Position numbers and translations under genes: made by a program | NCBI GenBank assembly: GCA_934277655.1 | Contig: CAKQVC010000002.1 | Location: 1 to 24,484 of the forward strand | Reading direction: 5' to 3' | Source of the DNA: an uncultured Clostridia bacterium | GTDB lineage: Bacteria > Bacillota > Clostridia > Peptostreptococcales > Anaerovoracaceae | Length of the DNA: 24,484 bases | The notes under the pieces: generated by a model | What the model was told of the DNA's origin: nothing | Databases searched by the model: none | Seen by the model: the letters and a program-made list of their open reading frames with translations, nothing else | Shown: positions 23,091-24,484 of the stretch, piece after piece | Numbering within the stretch: the first letter of the stretch is position 1 | Layout: every line of letters starts with the position of its first letter

Positions 23091-23125
23091 AATGAATACG
23101 CATAAATAATGAATAAAAAAACAAA
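23091..23125. promoter_or_regulatory. Two AATGAATA repeats resembling ARG-box half-sites
   Basis: AATGAATA at 23091 and 23108, 17 nt apart. The second continues as AATGAATAAAAAAACAAA, 14 of 18 identical to the Bacillus-type ARG box CATGAATAAAAATTCAAG. They lie 60-94 nt upstream of the DUF6873-like gene. The region is very A-rich, so chance is a real possibility. Confidence 0.3.
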
Positions 23126-23230
23126 TGAAAGAAAAATGCGGTAAAATATGCATGCATTTCGTATATTTGTTAACAAAAACAAATAAAATAAGAATATTTA
23201 TAAAAAATATGAAATAATTACAAAAAAAGG

Positions 23231-23248
23231 CTTGCATTTATATTCATG
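23231..23248. promoter_or_regulatory. ARG-box-like operator over the -35 of the ABC transporter promoter
   Basis: CTTGCATTTATATTCATG differs at two positions from CTTGAATTTTTATTCATG, the complement of the Bacillus-type ARG box. It covers the -35 hexamer, so ArgR/AhrC binding would block RNA polymerase. Confidence 0.45.
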
Positions 23249-23260
23249 ATGATGTATACT
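23232..23260 (+). promoter_or_regulatory. Sigma-A promoter of the amino-acid ABC transporter operon
   Basis: TTGCAT (23232-23237), 17 nt, TATACT (23255-23260); start near 23267 with a ~107-nt leader. The 343-nt gene-free stretch 23032-23374 holds this promoter, the minus-strand promoter, the ARG-like sites and a leader hairpin. Confidence 0.65.
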
Positions 23261-23285
23261 CGACCATGTTATCAAAAAAATAAAC

Positions 23286-23334
23286 TCCCTTATTTGACAA
23301 GGACATAGAATTTATGCCTTTGCCAAATAAGGGA
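23286..23334 (+). promoter_or_regulatory. Long leader hairpin upstream of the binding-protein gene
   Basis: TCCCTTATTTG (23286-23296) pairs perfectly with CAAATAAGGGA (23324-23334). The stem continues inward with CAAGG/CCTTTG (one bulge) and CATA/TATG. It begins ~20 nt from the predicted 5' end and ends ~20 nt before the ribosome binding site. It is followed by AAAAAG, not T, so it is not a plus-strand terminator. Confidence 0.65.
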
Positions 23335-23374
23335 AAAAGAAAATTTCGAATTGAAAAGGAGAAGAGAAAACAAA

Positions 23375-24229
23375 ATGAAAAAGAACATATTAAAGAAAAT
23401 CACAGCACTTACACTGGTGCTGATTATGGCACTGTTTACCTTGACTGCATGCGGCAGCAATGATACAGACACAGACAGCAATGCCGCTAACGGACAGACA
23501 GAAGAAATGACAACACTGGTATTCGGTACATCCGCAGACTATGCACCGTTTGAATTTATGTATCCAAACGATGACGGCGATATGGTATACGGCGGTATCG
23601 ATGTATCAACTGCACAGTACATCGCAGATTACATGGGCGTTGAACTGCAGACAGAGAACATGTCTTTCAATAATCTGCTGACTGCATTAAATAAAGGCCA
23701 GTTCGATATCGTGCTTGCAGATATTGAAGCGACCGATGAAAGAAAGGAAGCAGCTGATTTCTCAGATCCATATCTGACAGAACTTGCACCGCAGTTCCTT
23801 GTTAAGAAAGAAAATGCGGATCAGTATAAATCATATGCAGATTTCGAAGGAAAAACGATTGGAGCACAGAGTGCAACGACGAAGCTGAACATCATCAATG
23901 AAATTCCTGATGTCAATGCGGTTGCACTTCAGAGTGTCCTGGATCTGATCAAGGAAGTTTCTTATGGTAAAGTAGACGCCATCCTGGTAGATGGCTCTGT
24001 AGCACAGCAGTATCAGGCATCCAACGATGACCTTGTGGCACTCAGCTTTGATGAACTGGGAACTTCTGCAGATGTATGCGTAGCTGTTGCAAAAGGCGAT
24101 CCGAAGGGACTGCTTCCTAAAATTAACGAAGCAATCGCAAAGATGAAGGAAGAAAACAAGATCGAAGAGTTTAAAGAAGATGCAAATGCTCTTGCCGATG
24201 TATGGCAGGAAGTTTCCGCAGAAGAATAA
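23375..24229 (+). CDS. Amino-acid ABC transporter substrate-binding lipoprotein (family 3)
   Basis: A 284-residue extracytoplasmic solute-binding protein. A type II signal peptide ends with the lipobox LTAC, with lipidated Cys26, followed by an acidic Asp/Ser/Asn-rich linker. The binding domain has the SBP family 3 pattern: FGTSADYAPFEF, GGIDVSTAQYIADYMGV, NLLTALNKGQFDIVLADIEATDERKEAADFSDPYL, with cluster residues typical of polar amino-acid binders (Arg, His, Gln, Cys). ATG 23375 has AAAGGAGAAGAG upstream; an in-frame ATG at 23351 would spoil the signal peptide. A permease gene follows after 72 nt across a strong hairpin. The ARG-box-like site upstream hints at arginine or a related amino acid as substrate, but this is inference. 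Confidence 0.92.
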   Translation: MKKNILKKITALTLVLIMALFTLTACGSNDTDTDSNAANGQTEEMTTLVFGTSADYAPFEFMYPNDDGDMVYGGIDVSTAQYIADYMGVELQTENMSFNNLLTALNKGQFDIVLADIEATDERKEAADFSDPYLTELAPQFLVKKENADQYKSYADFEGKTIGAQSATTKLNIINEIPDVNAVALQSVLDLIKEVSYGKVDAILVDGSVAQQYQASNDDLVALSFDELGTSADVCVAVAKGDPKGLLPKINEAIAKMKEENKIEEFKEDANALADVWQEVSAEE

Positions 24230-24236
24230 AATTATT

Positions 24237-24277
24237 CCAGCACCGCCCGGGCGATTTGGAGCACAGGGCGGTGCTGG
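24237..24277 (+). promoter_or_regulatory. Intercistronic hairpin between binding protein and permease
   Basis: CCAGCACCGCCC (24237-24248) pairs perfectly with GGGCGGTGCTGG (24266-24277), a 12-bp GC-rich stem with a 17-nt loop, 8 nt after the stop codon. No T-run follows. Such stems commonly block 3' exonucleases and raise binding-protein mRNA over permease mRNA. Confidence 0.8.
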
Positions 24278-24301
24278 ATTTCAGAGAAAGGAATCTTATA
24301 C

Positions 24302-24484
24302 ATGTTTTGGGATTGGTGGCAAAGTTTATTTGTTGATATGCCGGCTTATGGCTTTTTCAACTTCAAGTTCCTGCCTAAATATGGATATGCAGTTGTACAG
24401 GGTGTAGAATATACCCTGATTCTTTCTGTGATATCCGTACTTCTGGCAGTTCTTCCGGCACTGTTTCTGGCGACGATGCGGCTT
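24302..24484 (+). CDS. Amino-acid ABC transporter permease, 5' end (truncated by window edge)
   Basis: The first 61 codons of a HisM/GlnP-type permease, cut by the right edge. The product begins MFWDWWQSLFVDM and continues YGYAVVQGVEYTLILSVISV, then LLAVLPALFLATMRL. The GVEYTLILS segment followed by the first transmembrane helix is typical of polar amino-acid ABC permeases. AAAGGA precedes the ATG at 24302. It is the second gene of the transporter operon behind the binding protein; an ATPase gene would be expected beyond the window. Confidence 0.85.
   Translation, partial: MFWDWWQSLFVDMPAYGFFNFKFLPKYGYAVVQGVEYTLILSVISVLLAVLPALFLATMRL

Noticed and set aside
23286..23334. Leader hairpin read as a terminator for a minus-strand transcript
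   Set aside because: On the minus strand the T-rich stretch begins several bases after the stem, and no minus-strand gene ends nearby.

Overview
The window looks like a chromosomal stretch from a low-to-mid GC, anaerobic, endospore-forming Bacillota, most likely class Clostridia. The evidence is a complete spoIIAA-spoIIAB-sigF operon, an RNase Y gene, strong AAGGAGG-type ribosome binding sites, use of TTG and GTG starts, and an acyl-CoA dehydrogenase operon with an electron-transfer flavoprotein whose alpha subunit carries a fused 2x[4Fe-4S] ferredoxin domain. The family cannot be fixed from sequence alone. No transposase, integrase, tRNA, rRNA or CRISPR array was seen.

Layout. (1) 1-650, minus strand: 5' part of a rodA/ftsW-type gene, cut by the window edge and divergent from rny. 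(2) 1002-6617, plus strand: RNase Y, a MATE efflux protein, a cysteine desulfurase and a short-form ThiI, the last two forming a tRNA/thiamine sulfur-transfer pair. (3) 6850-15780, plus strand: a continuous cell-envelope block with an MBOAT/AlgI-type O-acyltransferase, a membrane-anchored SGNH protein, an OmpR-type response regulator with its histidine kinase, and a YfhO + GtrA + GtrB/CsbB glycosylation trio. (4) 16006-17733: spoIIAA, spoIIAB and sigF, with unusual extensions on SpoIIAB and SigF. (5) 18104-21375: acyl-CoA dehydrogenase, etfB and etfA, with codon usage of a highly expressed operon, a candidate Rex operator in front and a strong terminator behind. (6) 21704-24484: a Pat-like GNAT acetyltransferase, a convergent DUF6873-like gene, and the start of an amino-acid ABC transporter (lipoprotein binding protein, then permease cut by the window edge).

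How the parts work together. The most striking non-coding signal is a direct repeat TTAAGAA-N4-TTAAGAA with an exact 11-nt period. It occurs twice in front of the response regulator and three times at the end of the kinase gene, in front of yfhO. A weaker version (TTAAATT, same period) lies in front of the MBOAT gene. It resembles the streptococcal CiaR box (NTTAAG-N5-WTTAAG). The simplest reading is that the two-component system regulates itself and the flanking polymer-acylation and polymer-glycosylation genes, giving a self-contained envelope-decoration regulon. Other regulatory signals are rodA and rny promoters that share an overlapping -10, a structured rny leader, a Rex-like site at the bcd promoter, an ARG-box-like site over the ABC transporter promoter, and an apparently leaderless DUF6873 gene.
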